This document shows positions 45,315 through 56,500 of a stretch of DNA of 64,000 bases, in pieces; the first letter of the stretch is position 1, and every line of letters begins with the position of its first letter. Source of the stretch: Moesziomyces globuligerus (lineage: Eukaryota; Basidiomycota; Ustilaginomycetes; Ustilaginales; Ustilaginaceae). The notes beneath the pieces were generated by a model. The model worked only from the letters and a program-made list of their open reading frames with translations. It searched no databases and was not told where the DNA came from. The position numbers and the translations under genes were made by a program. The DNA is taken from NCBI GenBank assembly GCA_030849465.1, contig JARVLF010000017.1, positions 372,001-436,000 on the forward strand, written 5' to 3'.

Positions 45315-48300
45315 ATGCCAACAAGGGTGGCCACGATGCCGGTCGCAGGGAGCAGCAGTGCTTTGCCTGCGAAGACGGTCGACGCTCCGACCAAACTAGC
45401 TCCTAGGACGCGCAGCGCTGCCGTCAGGAGCACAACCACTGCATCGAGCTCCTCCAGCAGATCAGCAGCGACGGCACCAGCAAACAATGCCTCGACCTCC
45501 TCCACTCGCGCACCGTCTGATCGGTCAAAGACACGAACTGCCTCGACGCTAAAGGCTCCAACTACCGCGTCAGGCTCGTCGAGCCGCTCGACGACAGAAG
45601 CTTCGGCAACATCGTCGCACCGATCGAGCTCGGTCAGCACCTCTACCGCCACGTCGCGCACGGCGTCCTCGACATCTCGGACCACATCAGCAGCCAAGGC
45701 CTCCTCGACCTCCGCCAAACCAGCAGTAGCCCCGAGAAAAGAGATTACTAGCCGCGCCATGCCGTCTGTCGCAAGCACCACACGATCTCGGACAACCACA
45801 CTGGCAGCTTCGACGGAGCTGCAGGTCGCCGTGCAGCAGAGCTGGACCGAGGCCGAAGTGCTCGAAGCGCTTGCTGCTCCCAAGCAGCTGTCTTTACCGC
45901 TGCCTCACTTCATCCTTCATCGCCTTGGCGCATCGGCACAAGCGCTCCACCTCGACCAGGAGCTGCCAAGCCCTCCGCGATTCGACCCAGTCCCAGAACC
46001 GCTTGCCGCTGCTCAATCAGTGTATTTTGCCAAGCAGCTGGTCAACACCGGCCTTTCCTGGATTTCGCAGCTCTCGAGCTCCGGCTGGACAGCGAAAGAC
46101 GCTCAGACGGCCTCTGAGACTCCCTGTGTCCTCGCCGCTGTCAACACTTTTCGCATTGCAACGCGCTTTCTCCTGCTCCCCCGTGATGCGACCAGCTCCA
46201 ACGCCACCGCCAAACAGAAGGAGCTCGAAGTCGAGACCATTATTCTGCGCACCACCAGCAAGCTCAAGACGATCGGCTTCCCCCAGGTCGCTCACGCCGA
46301 CTGTCTCTATCTGGCTCGCATCACTCCGCATTTCTCTGATTTCGAAGAGGCCGATGCTACGCAACCTACGCGCATCCTCCTCCCGCACTTCAATCAGACT
46401 GGCGAGCGCACTTCCGATCCTTCGCCGACACGCATGTCGTTCTTGGTCGACCTGCAGTGTAGCACCGTCACTCACGCCCTCGAGGCAGCTCATCTCGAGG
46501 CGCTTGACTCGATTGTCGCCGATCTCAACCACGAGCATGGGCCCTTGGCATGGCAACTACACGCACGAAGACTTGGTGGCGAGGTCAAAGTCCTGGACCG
46601 CGTCGCTTTCGCTACCGAGCGTGCAGTCTCCAAGGCGCTTCAACGACTCGAAGCAGCCAACAGCCAAGAGCATCTGCCTCTGCGCACGCTAGCCCTACAG
46701 CTTCTCGTCCAAGTGAGCGACATTGACTTGGCAGCCTTCTGGGAGCGCGTCGCCCGTTCCGGAGGTGCGGTTCTCAAGACTGCTCAACAGGACGGCCTTG
46801 ACTTGACATCGGCCTATGACGCCGTTCAGGACGCCTTCGAGACCGTTATCGCCACTGCCGCCAATGCCGCAGATAACTCCGGCTCTCAGCACAACAAGAT
46901 GCGCGGCCAGGGCTTCCAGCGCTTCTGCGAACACTGGATCAACTTTGCACGTAAGGCAGGAAGCATTAGCGGCGTCGAACGCGCCGGTGCTGTGATGGCA
47001 GGATCCCCGTTGCCATCTCCTCCAGAGGATACCAAGGCGTCTGTCTTTTCGAACGGGGCCGACGGTGTCACAACCGAGGCCCTCGACTCCTGTTCGCCTC
47101 TTGCAGAAAACTCTTTGAGCGACAACGACATCAACGCCATCTGTGCTAAGCTCGCAACAAGCGTGCTGGCCCTCGACAACGTGCTCGCCGGCAAGACTGA
47201 CGCAGAGTCTCAGACCAGGCTCGACGATGCCGCCCTGACATTGAAGCAAAAGATCAGAAGCTGGCCAGCAAGCGCCTCGATCAGCTCGCAGATCAAACTC
47301 CATCGCGTCGTCGACCAGCTGCATCGCCGCTGCTGCAGCAAGCTCGCAAGCCAAGGCTGCGACAGCAAGGGCCAACCTAAGGTCGATAAGGATTCTGCAT
47401 TCCCAGTGACAGTCGACGCGCTGGCAAGAGCTTGCCTTGGGCTTCTGCGCGATCTCTCTGCAAGCCCCGCGTTGTCGAGCTCGGCGTCTGCATCATCGAA
47501 GAACGAGTCAGCCAGCACGTCGAAGGCGCGATCCCCGTCGCTGCCTACCCGCGAAGCATGCCTGCTCGATCTCGTGCATGGTCACAGGGTTCTCGCCAAC
47601 AAGCTCTTCTCGGTATCGTGCGCAAGGGCCCGCGAGGAATCGCTCCAAGAACTTAAACAAGGCATGATCCTTCTGCAGTCCGACGTGGCTCGCTCTGCGC
47701 CTTCCAAGGTGCTCTCGGAGCAGCTGCGCCTCCTCTGCACCAGCTTCTACAACTCAGGAGGCATCCTCTACAATGCGGCCAACTACGTAGAGGCCGCCGA
47801 GTTCCTGCAAGCCTCTGTAGAGTGCGAGCAGGACTCGATCAATCTGATGCGCGAGGCCGTTGAGGGTGCTCCTTCGAACGACCAAGAGAAGCAGCTCGAG
47901 CTGCGAGCAAATTTGCGGAAACGGGAGGGATATCTCAGCAAGAAACTCGAGTATACAGCAGTGGCATACCGATTCGCTGGTGACAAGACCAGGGCCTTGC
48001 AGATGTACAAGCAACTGGTCTTTTCAATTACGTCGGCAGCTCAAACGCAACTCGACCAGCGTCTCAGCAACAGTAGCATCGACCAGTGCTTCAAGTCTAC
48101 CGACGCCAAAGGCTTTGCCGGCTGGATCAAGGCCGTCACCGAACTCTCGGTGCACGAGCTCGGCCTCGACTTTGACCTGCACGACGAGGAACGCAGCCTC
48201 ACGCACTGGCTTCTGCACTCAGATCAGCTGCAGTCTAGCGTCAAGGGTGCGATCCTCGAGCAAGCAGCGCAGTATCTGGATGCTCGCTCTCACTTCTCTG

Positions 48301-51300
48301 GCGTGGTCAAGGCGATCAGCAACATCCATCAATGCTTGCTCCGCATCTATCATGCAAAAGAATTTCCGCTCCGTCGCGCAAGGACCCTGGTGCGCAAGCT
48401 CGAGATCGACGTGCTATCCAATGCCCTCTCGCTGTCGGACGACGAGGTGCTTGACCTAGAAGAGGACGCTGCGACTTGCCTGGACAGTCCATCGCTCGAA
48501 CGAGACGAAGGCCTCGGTCGCTTCAAAGCTCAGTACCGCTGCTCGCTTCTGCTTTCGACGGCACTACACATGCGTCTTCGTCAGCCCTACGAGAGTCCAC
48601 GAGTCGTGGCGGAGAGGGTCGAAACCGCCTGCAAATCTCTTGGCGCCGTCACCGACGCCACGCCGGGGAAATCACTTCAATCTTCTCCACGCTGGCTGCC
48701 CAGCAGCTCGCCAAGATCTGCTCAGACAACACCGTTTTCAACTCCTGCCACAAGATCTTCTGCCCGTGGGACCACGGCAGCATCGACGAGACCCGTGGGT
48801 ACCAGGAAAGCACTTACACAGCGCTCTGCTCCTCCGCAGAAGACTGTGGCGCTGCTTTCCGGCCCGACGACCCCGCCGTCCAAGACTGGGATGCCAGTCT
48901 TCGAATCAAAGACAGCGGCGACCTCGCGTCTTTCTCCGCGGGCCGACTCTCAGGCGAAGGAGTCCAGCCTCGACAACACCAAGCACTTCTGCCTATCGGC
49001 ACTCACGATCTCCGAGGCCTTTGCCGCCCTCGCCTTGACACAGTGCAGCGTACAGATCCTCAAGGTTGTACGCCAAGCGATCCGACATTCGGGCGAGTCC
49101 AATCCCGATGCGGACGAGATGTTTTGCCGCGCGAGTGTCGACCTTGCCCAAACTTACCTTGGCCTTGGCAAGACTCAGAGAGCCGAGGCTATCCTCCGTT
49201 CCGCGCTGGCTCGGTCCTCGGTACCCGCAGCCGGGGGCCCACCTTCAACCAAGGTGGTGCTGCTCAGCGAGGACGTCCGCTTCCGCTGCTTGATGACCCA
49301 GGCCGAAGTCTTTTGCCAGACCCATGATCTCGTTGGCGCGCAAGCGAAGCTCGCAGAGGGTCTTGCGCTTGCCAAGGCCCCGACGAAGGGGGACAGGCCG
49401 AGCATCAGCTCCATGGATCGACTGTTGCAGAGGGAGCGCCAAGCACTCGCCTTCGCCGTCTCGGCTCGTCTGCACGTGGAGCGTGGTGACCTCGCATCCA
49501 GCATCGAGGCGATCACTCAGGCACTGCGACAGCTCATTCGCCTCTCATCCAATCTCTCGAGCATCGCCACTCGCTCACAGCAGGTTTCGGCGCAGAGCTC
49601 CGACGACACGGGACGGGCATTGCCGCAGAGCAAGGAGGCATCGGCACCTTCAAGTGATGTGGTGATGGATGATACGGACAGCGCACAGCCGCGAAAGGAG
49701 AACCATCAGCAGCCGGAAGAGGGGCAGCTGCCCAAATTCTGTGGTGTCGCATTCTCGAGCCTCTTCTGGAGGAGCTGCCGTCTTATGCTCGAAAGCTACT
49801 CGAGGCTCAGCACGTCGCACAGCATCCGGGGCTCGGCAGTCGAAGCCGAGCCTCTGGCCGGCGAAGCCATCGACTTTGCCGCCTCGATGCGCTTTTCTCT
49901 GCCGCTTGCACGTGCCTTGGTTCAGCGAGGAGAGCTTCGATTGCAACTCAACCGGCCCGAGCAAGGCCAGGAAGACCTGTCGCGATGCATTGAGGTGCTG
50001 CAAGAGACTCGGATCCCCGAAGTCGTCTCCCTCTCCTATGTGCAGGGAGACTGTCTCATGCGCATCGAGCAGCTCGGCGAGGCACTGCGCTCCTACGCTA
50101 CGGGTGAGACCACATTGCGCACTCTCAGCTCTGCGTTCGCCGAAGCTGAGCATGCGGTGCCATCCCCGCAGGCACAACCGCAACATCGCAGGAAGTCGAG
50201 CATCATGTTGCCGGCAGCAGCACACAGTCGGAGCCGCCTCAGCGACCAGGGCACGCGCACTGACGTGGTCCTACCCGATGTGCAATCGAAGCTTTTGCAG
50301 AGGCAAGCCTGGATCTTGCACCTGATGGGCGAGGCAGACAGAAGCGAGGAGGCCGTCGAGAAGGCCGCAAGCGTTCGCGACGGTATGGCGTCCACCGGTG
50401 TGCGGGTCGATCAATTCGTCCTCGAAGGCCGCATCGCTCTGCGAAGGGCACTTCAGCATCTCAAGGGTGACCACTTCTTCAGCATGCTGCCCGAAGCCGC
50501 CATCTCCATCCCCATGGTCCCTTCGTTTAGCGTCCGCACGCTCGCCGCAACCACTGGCTCGAACCAGGCCATCTCCGAGGAGACGGTCAGGGCAGCGCTC
50601 GACATGCTGACGCCAGCTGACTCGGCGTTCCGCGAAGCGCTCTCATTAGGACTGCGATCATCCCACTCGCTCACTCTACGCGAGGCCTTCGCCAGCCTTG
50701 CTCAGGTTTACACGACGCAGGCGGCGCTCGGAAAGAACGTCAAGCTGGCAGCCAATGCAGCGGCTGCTCTGCTGGACTGGGCGTCGAGCGTGGGTGTGCG
50801 TCGAAGCCTTCTCCTGTCCATCTCGTCCAAGCTGCGACCGGGAGCGATGCTGCAGGATCAAGAGTGGCCGGTCATCGTCGACGAACGGGCGGCGGCAAGG
50901 TCTTCGCGCACATCGGCGACAGTCGCAGAAGACTATGACCAGGATGCGCTTCCGATCCGACTGGCAAAGCTGACGTTGCAAGACAACGCCCGCGGTGACC
51001 AAGGGGAACGCTCAAGCCGGGTCAAGCCCTGGTCGGCATTCTGGCAGTCTGTCCGCCTACGTCATCAGGAGGCGCAAGCCGATGCAGACTCCGCGAAGCT
51101 GGTGCTGCCGCGCAACTGGACCGTCGTCTCGATCTCGATCCGCAGCACGGACGTCGAGAACCTCGTGCTGACACGACAGGAAGGAGGTGGCGGCCCGGAT
51201 GGCTGTACCGCGAAAGAGGCGGTCCTGTACAGCCTGCCGATGAATCGACGCAGCAAGCGGGACGGCACCGAGGAGGACGAGGAGCACCTGACGCTCGCGG

Positions 51301-52871
51301 CGGCAAAGGAGAAGCTCGTCGAGATCGTGCAGCTGAGCAACGACGGCATCCACGGTGTCCGCGACATCCAAGGCATGGATGGTCGGCGTCAGTGGTGGTC
51401 CGAGCGACATCGCCTTGATGACGAACTGCGCGAGCTGCTCCAGGGTATCCAAGATACGTGGCTTGGCGGCTTCAAGGGCGTTTTTGCGGAGCCCGTGCTG
51501 GACGACCGGGCCGTGGCAGGTTTGCGCGCCAGGTTCGAGAAGATCATCCGACGCGCCTGCTTCCCGACGGCCAACAAGCGTCCTAGCAAGCTCAAGATGG
51601 ACGACGCCGTGTTCGAGTGCTTTGCAGGCCTGCCAGCGGACTGCACGGACGAGGATCTGGAGGATCTGGTGCACTACGTCATGGACGCGCTGCAGTTCAG
51701 CGGCTTCCAGGTTGCGGTGGACGAGATCGACCTGGACGAGACAGCCATGGATCTGCGGGGAGCGCTGGAAGAATTCCACGGCAAAAAGGTGCAGGCTTCG
51801 CCGAACAAAGGCAGTATGGCGTACATTGCGGCGGAGGACGAGGAGGAGGCCAGCGACCACCACATCTTCCTGGTGCTCGACAAGGACACGGCGCCGTTCC
51901 CGTGGGAGTCGATGCCGATCCTGCGGCGCAAGTCGGTCAGCCGGATCCCGTCGATGGCATTCCTGCAGGACCGCATCGATATGGCGCCGATATTTTGTCG
52001 CTCAGCAGTGAAGCAGCAGGACGAAAGCGATGATGAAGATGATGATATCGAGGCCAGCCCGCTGCAGAAGGGCAAGCGAGGAGGGCGAGCACAGAGTCGC
52101 TCGCCATCGAAGCCGTCGCGCACGCTCAAGGGCACTACGCTGGGGAGCAAGAACAGCGCACGCGGCGAAGAGCGGGACGAAAGCGTGCGAGGCTCGGCAT
52201 GGCAGGTGGCACTGCGTAACGGCAAGCTGTACAACCTGTCGAAGCGTCGGACGTTCTACCTGCTCAACCCGGCGGGAGATCTGGTGCAGAGCCAGGAACG
52301 CTTCGAGGGATGGCTCAAGGGTCGCGCGTCGCACGGGTGGAAGGGCATCGTGGGCCGCCAGCCGATCGTCGATGAGCTGCCCGAGGCGCTCTCCTCGTCC
52401 GACCTCGTGCTGTACTTTGGCCACGGCGGAGCGGAGCAGTTCATCCGACAGAGCAAAGTGCGAGAGCTCGAGCGATGTGCCGTCGCCATGCTCTGGGGAT
52501 GCTCCTCGGCGATGCTCCACGACAACGGCGAGTTCGACCGTACGGGCACGCCGCTCAACTACATGTGCGGCGGCGCCCCGGCCATGGTGGGCAACCTGTG
52601 GGACATGACCGACCGCGAACTCGATTCGGTCTGCGAGGGCGTATTCGGCCGCCTGGGACTGATGGAGGAAGCGGAGCGCGCCGAGCTCAAGTCGACCGCG
52701 AGGAAGCTCAAAGTCGACACGAAAGGTCGACTCGAGGCGAGTCGGCCACCTGCACAGATGTCGCTCGCCCGCGCAGTGGCCGAGAGCCGCGACGACTGCA
52801 GGCTACCTTACCTCACCGGCGCCGCCGCTGTCGTCTACGGGGTGCCCGTCTACTGGGACGACACGATGTGA
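45315..52871 (+). CDS. ESP1: Separase (cohesin-cleaving cysteine protease, peptidase C50)
   Basis: A single 7.56-kb frame encodes 2,518 residues. The C-terminal caspase-like domain holds the catalytic pair: His2370 in DLVLYFGHGGAEQFI and Cys2396 in AVAMLWGCSSAMLHDNGEF. Flanking family blocks are TFYLLNPAGDLVQSQERFEG, GWKGIVGRQPIVDELPEALS, TPLNYMCGGAPAMVGNLWDM and TDRELDSVCEGVFGRLG. Separase cleaves the Scc1/Rad21 kleisin of cohesin to start anaphase and is held inactive by securin until APC/C acts. The N-terminal about 150 residues are Ser/Thr/Ala-rich and basic, and the centre is helical (TPR-like), as in other separases. An acidic Asp/Glu insert (DESDDEDDDIEAS, about 2235-2250) precedes the protease domain and could be an autocleavage or regulatory loop (inference). 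Length is at the upper end for fungi. The ATG is at 45315. Confidence 0.95.
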   Translation: MPTRVATMPVAGSSSALPAKTVDAPTKLAPRTRSAAVRSTTTASSSSSRSAATAPANNASTSSTRAPSDRSKTRTASTLKAPTTASGSSSRSTTEASATSSHRSSSVSTSTATSRTASSTSRTTSAAKASSTSAKPAVAPRKEITSRAMPSVASTTRSRTTTLAASTELQVAVQQSWTEAEVLEALAAPKQLSLPLPHFILHRLGASAQALHLDQELPSPPRFDPVPEPLAAAQSVYFAKQLVNTGLSWISQLSSSGWTAKDAQTASETPCVLAAVNTFRIATRFLLLPRDATSSNATAKQKELEVETIILRTTSKLKTIGFPQVAHADCLYLARITPHFSDFEEADATQPTRILLPHFNQTGERTSDPSPTRMSFLVDLQCSTVTHALEAAHLEALDSIVADLNHEHGPLAWQLHARRLGGEVKVLDRVAFATERAVSKALQRLEAANSQEHLPLRTLALQLLVQVSDIDLAAFWERVARSGGAVLKTAQQDGLDLTSAYDAVQDAFETVIATAANAADNSGSQHNKMRGQGFQRFCEHWINFARKAGSISGVERAGAVMAGSPLPSPPEDTKASVFSNGADGVTTEALDSCSPLAENSLSDNDINAICAKLATSVLALDNVLAGKTDAESQTRLDDAALTLKQKIRSWPASASISSQIKLHRVVDQLHRRCCSKLASQGCDSKGQPKVDKDSAFPVTVDALARACLGLLRDLSASPALSSSASASSKNESASTSKARSPSLPTREACLLDLVHGHRVLANKLFSVSCARAREESLQELKQGMILLQSDVARSAPSKVLSEQLRLLCTSFYNSGGILYNAANYVEAAEFLQASVECEQDSINLMREAVEGAPSNDQEKQLELRANLRKREGYLSKKLEYTAVAYRFAGDKTRALQMYKQLVFSITSAAQTQLDQRLSNSSIDQCFKSTDAKGFAGWIKAVTELSVHELGLDFDLHDEERSLTHWLLHSDQLQSSVKGAILEQAAQYLDARSHFSGVVKAISNIHQCLLRIYHAKEFPLRRARTLVRKLEIDVLSNALSLSDDEVLDLEEDAATCLDSPSLERDEGLGRFKAQYRCSLLLSTALHMRLRQPYESPRVVAERVETACKSLGAVTDATPGKSLQSSPRWLPSSSPRSAQTTPFSTPATRSSARGTTAASTRPVGTRKALTQRSAPPQKTVALLSGPTTPPSKTGMPVFESKTAATSRLSPRADSQAKESSLDNTKHFCLSALTISEAFAALALTQCSVQILKVVRQAIRHSGESNPDADEMFCRASVDLAQTYLGLGKTQRAEAILRSALARSSVPAAGGPPSTKVVLLSEDVRFRCLMTQAEVFCQTHDLVGAQAKLAEGLALAKAPTKGDRPSISSMDRLLQRERQALAFAVSARLHVERGDLASSIEAITQALRQLIRLSSNLSSIATRSQQVSAQSSDDTGRALPQSKEASAPSSDVVMDDTDSAQPRKENHQQPEEGQLPKFCGVAFSSLFWRSCRLMLESYSRLSTSHSIRGSAVEAEPLAGEAIDFAASMRFSLPLARALVQRGELRLQLNRPEQGQEDLSRCIEVLQETRIPEVVSLSYVQGDCLMRIEQLGEALRSYATGETTLRTLSSAFAEAEHAVPSPQAQPQHRRKSSIMLPAAAHSRSRLSDQGTRTDVVLPDVQSKLLQRQAWILHLMGEADRSEEAVEKAASVRDGMASTGVRVDQFVLEGRIALRRALQHLKGDHFFSMLPEAAISIPMVPSFSVRTLAATTGSNQAISEETVRAALDMLTPADSAFREALSLGLRSSHSLTLREAFASLAQVYTTQAALGKNVKLAANAAAALLDWASSVGVRRSLLLSISSKLRPGAMLQDQEWPVIVDERAAARSSRTSATVAEDYDQDALPIRLAKLTLQDNARGDQGERSSRVKPWSAFWQSVRLRHQEAQADADSAKLVLPRNWTVVSISIRSTDVENLVLTRQEGGGGPDGCTAKEAVLYSLPMNRRSKRDGTEEDEEHLTLAAAKEKLVEIVQLSNDGIHGVRDIQGMDGRRQWWSERHRLDDELRELLQGIQDTWLGGFKGVFAEPVLDDRAVAGLRARFEKIIRRACFPTANKRPSKLKMDDAVFECFAGLPADCTDEDLEDLVHYVMDALQFSGFQVAVDEIDLDETAMDLRGALEEFHGKKVQASPNKGSMAYIAAEDEEEASDHHIFLVLDKDTAPFPWESMPILRRKSVSRIPSMAFLQDRIDMAPIFCRSAVKQQDESDDEDDDIEASPLQKGKRGGRAQSRSPSKPSRTLKGTTLGSKNSARGEERDESVRGSAWQVALRNGKLYNLSKRRTFYLLNPAGDLVQSQERFEGWLKGRASHGWKGIVGRQPIVDELPEALSSSDLVLYFGHGGAEQFIRQSKVRELERCAVAMLWGCSSAMLHDNGEFDRTGTPLNYMCGGAPAMVGNLWDMTDRELDSVCEGVFGRLGLMEEAERAELKSTARKLKVDTKGRLEASRPPAQMSLARAVAESRDDCRLPYLTGAAAVVYGVPVYWDDTM

Positions 52872-53537
52872 TGAATGCATGCCACTGCCATATGCGCTCC
52901 ACGAATAACTATTCCTGATCATTGCAGAATCCTATCAGAGCCCAAGAGATACTTGAAAACTCTTTGTGGTGGCACATGTCCCGTCTGTGCCTCGTTTGAG
53001 CTCATGGTGTCCGATGCTCGAGCTGATGAGAACGGCGGGCCCAGAAATCCTTGGAGCCGGGAAAGCTTTGCAGGCACCAAAAAACTCACCAAAAAATGTT
53101 TGCCACAAAAGAGGCTACGGCTACGGCTCGCAGGGTCTATTTTGTTAAACCGCAGATTAGATCGAGAAGATCCCCTTCCCACGTCCGTGGAGAAATCTGC
53201 AGGCTTTATGCAGGGCTGCTCCAAGCATGCAGACGCCTGCTCGCAGGATTTTGAGCGCGCCCGCATAAGGCGAGTGTGAGTGAGTAGCCTTTTGACAGAT
53301 GCTAGCCGGTGGCGAATTTGGGCTGAGTCGAGTGACCTTCCCGGCAGCTGGTGGTTCTATGCTGGCTAGCCCTCCCTGACTTTCTTCCCATCACCGACCG
53401 ACCAACGTGGCCTAGCACTCGCTCCCTCCCCACCGCACCTGTCACGCACTCTTTTCCATCCTTCCCTTCCGCGCAACGGCAGGCTCGTTGCGCTCCTCAC
53501 CATTCATTAGCTCGCCAGACTGTCTGCAAGTCTCATC
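52872..53537. other. Intergenic region between separase and RAD16
   Basis: 665 bp: separase 3' region, then the RAD16 promoter and a pyrimidine-rich leader just before 53538. No gene seen. Confidence 0.5.
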
Positions 53538-56500
53538 ATGCCGCCCCGTCGCTCTGCTCGGAAGTTGTCTGCCGCGTCGAGGGAGGTGATCGTCATCTCT
53601 TCCGACGATGAGGCTGCCGCCACTCCAGCAGCAGTGACGCTGGTCATTTCGCGAACTGATCGACGCCGCGCTGCCAGCTCCGTGGCCGCTTCGGCGATCA
53701 GTACTCCTGCTACCGCGCGATCTTCGCGCACCAACTCCACCTATGCCTCCGGCAGCCACACTCCCGCCACCTCTGTCGAGGACGGCGAGGACAACGACGA
53801 CGACAGAAAGGCTCAGCTGGACGTCGGTCCGCTGCAGCCTGGTCGCCGCGCTCCGGCTCCTCGCGCAACCCGAGCCGCACGCTCGGCCTCTCTCAAAACC
53901 GCGGCCAAAGCGGACACCAAACCAGAGGTTTCGACTCCCGCTACCAATGACACGCGAAAGCGCAAGCGAGCCGCCACCGCTCTGGACATGCAGACGCAGC
54001 TCGATGACGACGAAGCCTCCAAGGCGCCCAAGGTCGAGGTAGAAGTCAAGTCGCCGGCGCCTCGACGAGCGCGAAGCTCCGCTGCATCGAAGGCTGCTCT
54101 GAAGACTGAAGAGCCCAAATACGGCCAGGATATCGATGATGCCGATCTCGATGCGTTCTTAGAAGAAACGTTCCGCAAGGAAACTCGCAAGGAAAAGGCC
54201 GCCGTGAAGGGAAAGGGTCGAGCCCAGTCTCGAGCCAAGAAGGAGGAGGACAGCGACGATGCGCTCGATGAGGTTGATCTCACCCCCCGCTCGCGTCGCC
54301 TACCTCGCCGCAGTGCCTCGTCTGGCACGAAGGCGCTCAAATCCAACCACAATGATACCGAAGACGAGATCGACGGTCTCAAGGACGAGAATCACGCCAG
54401 TGAGGACGGCGATGACTACGAGCTCGACCTCTCGCACTCCGAAGACTTGAGCAGCGACGAAGAGCCGCTGTCTCGTAAGAGAGGATTCGACCGTGCCAAC
54501 GCAAGTGGCGGTGCCGCTCAGGCCGGTCCAAGCACCTTTGCAACGCTCGAGGACATCAAGTTCGACTCGGATGAAACCGAAGACGACGACGACTTCCGTC
54601 CCCAGGGCAACAACTACTACGCCGAGGACACGCAGTACGAGACCGCGAAGCAGCGCAAGGCACGTCTGCGACGAGAGAACCACCAGTCTCGCCTCAAAAA
54701 GGTAGACAAGCGTACGCGGTACGACAAGAATCAGGAGGCGCTCATCAAGCATCACCCGCAGCTCAAGACGGTCTGGGAGGACCTGCAAAAGACGGTCGCC
54801 ATCATCAAGCCGGAAGAGGCAGAGCAACCGGCCGGCCTCACCATCCGGCTGCTGCCTTTCCAGCGCGAAGGCCTGTTCTGGATGACGCGTCAGGAGCAGG
54901 GCACGTGGAAGGGCGGTATGCTTGCCGACGAGATGGGCATGGGCAAGACAATTCAGATGATCAGCCTGATGCTGTCCGATCGCAAGAAGCCGTGTCTCGT
55001 CGTGGCGCCGACGGTGGCCATCATGCAGTGGCGCAACGAGATCGAGCAGTATACCGAACCCAAGCTCAAGGTGCTCATGTGGCACGGCGCCAATCGCACT
55101 CAGGATCTCAAGGAGCTTCAGGCTGCCGACGTGGTGCTGACGAGCTACGCGGTGCTCGAAAGCAGCTTCCGCAAGCAGGAGTCGGGCTTCCGCCGCAAAA
55201 GCGAGCTATTAAAGGAGAAGTCGGCGGTGCATGCAGTGCACTGGCGACGAATCATCCTCGACGAGGCTCACAACATCAAGGAGCGCTCCACCAACACCGC
55301 CAAGGGTGCGTTCGCTCTGCAGGGTGACTTCCGATGGTGCTTGAGCGGCACGCCGCTGCAGAATCGCGTGGGAGAGCTGTATTCGATGATCCGCTTCCTC
55401 GGCGGCGACCCGTTCGCATACTACTTCTGCAAGAAGTGTCCGTGCAAGTCGCTGCACTGGTCGTTCGCCGACAGGCGCAACTGCGACATGTGCGGCCACA
55501 CGCCGATGCACCACACGTGCTACTGGAACAACGAGATCCTCAAGCCGATCCAGCGCAGCGGTGCGCAGCACGGCGAAGGTCGCGATGCCTTCCGCCGACT
55601 GCGCATCCTGCTGGAGCGCATGATGCTGAGGCGAACCAAGCTGGAACGTGCGGATGACATGGGTCTGCCGCCGCGCACGATCGAGGTGCGACGTGACCTG
55701 TTCAACGAAGAGGAAGAGGATCTGTACACGTCGTTGTACACGGACACGACGCGCAAATTCAGCACGTACCTGGACCAGGGCACGGTGCTCAACAACTACT
55801 CGAACATCTTTACGCTGCTGACGCGTATGCGACAGCTGGCGAACCACCCGGACCTGGTGCTGCGCTCCAAGACGGGTGTGGCATCCAAGTTACTCGGCGA
55901 CGATCAGAGCGAGATCCACGTGTGCCGTCTGTGCACGGACGAGGCGGAGGACGCGATCATGTCGCGATGCAAGCACATCTTCTGCCGCGAGTGCGTGCGG
56001 CAGTATCTGGACTCGGAGATCGAGCCGGGCATGGTGCCGGATTGCCCGTACTGCCATGCGACGCTGTCGATCGACCTGGAGGCGGAGGCGCTGGAGGCGC
56101 CGCAGAGCACGATCAGGATGAACGACTCGGGCCGACAGGGCATCCTGGCGCGTCTGGACATGGACAAGTGGCGATCGAGCACCAAGATCGAGGCGCTGGT
56201 GGAGGAGCTGACGCAGCTACGAAGCGAGGACAAGACGATCAAGTCGCTGGTGTTTTCGCAGTTTGTCAACTTTCTGGACCTGATCGCGTTCCGACTGCAG
56301 CGGGCGGGATTCCAGATCTGTCGTCTGGAGGGCAACATGTCGCCCGAGGCGCGCAACCGGACGATCAAGCACTTTATGGAGAACCCCAACGTGACGGTGT
56401 TCCTGGTGTCGCTCAAGGCGGGTGGCGTGGCGCTGAACCTGACCGAAGCGTCGCGCGTCTACCTGATGGACCCTTGGTGGAACCCGTCGGTGGAGGTGCA

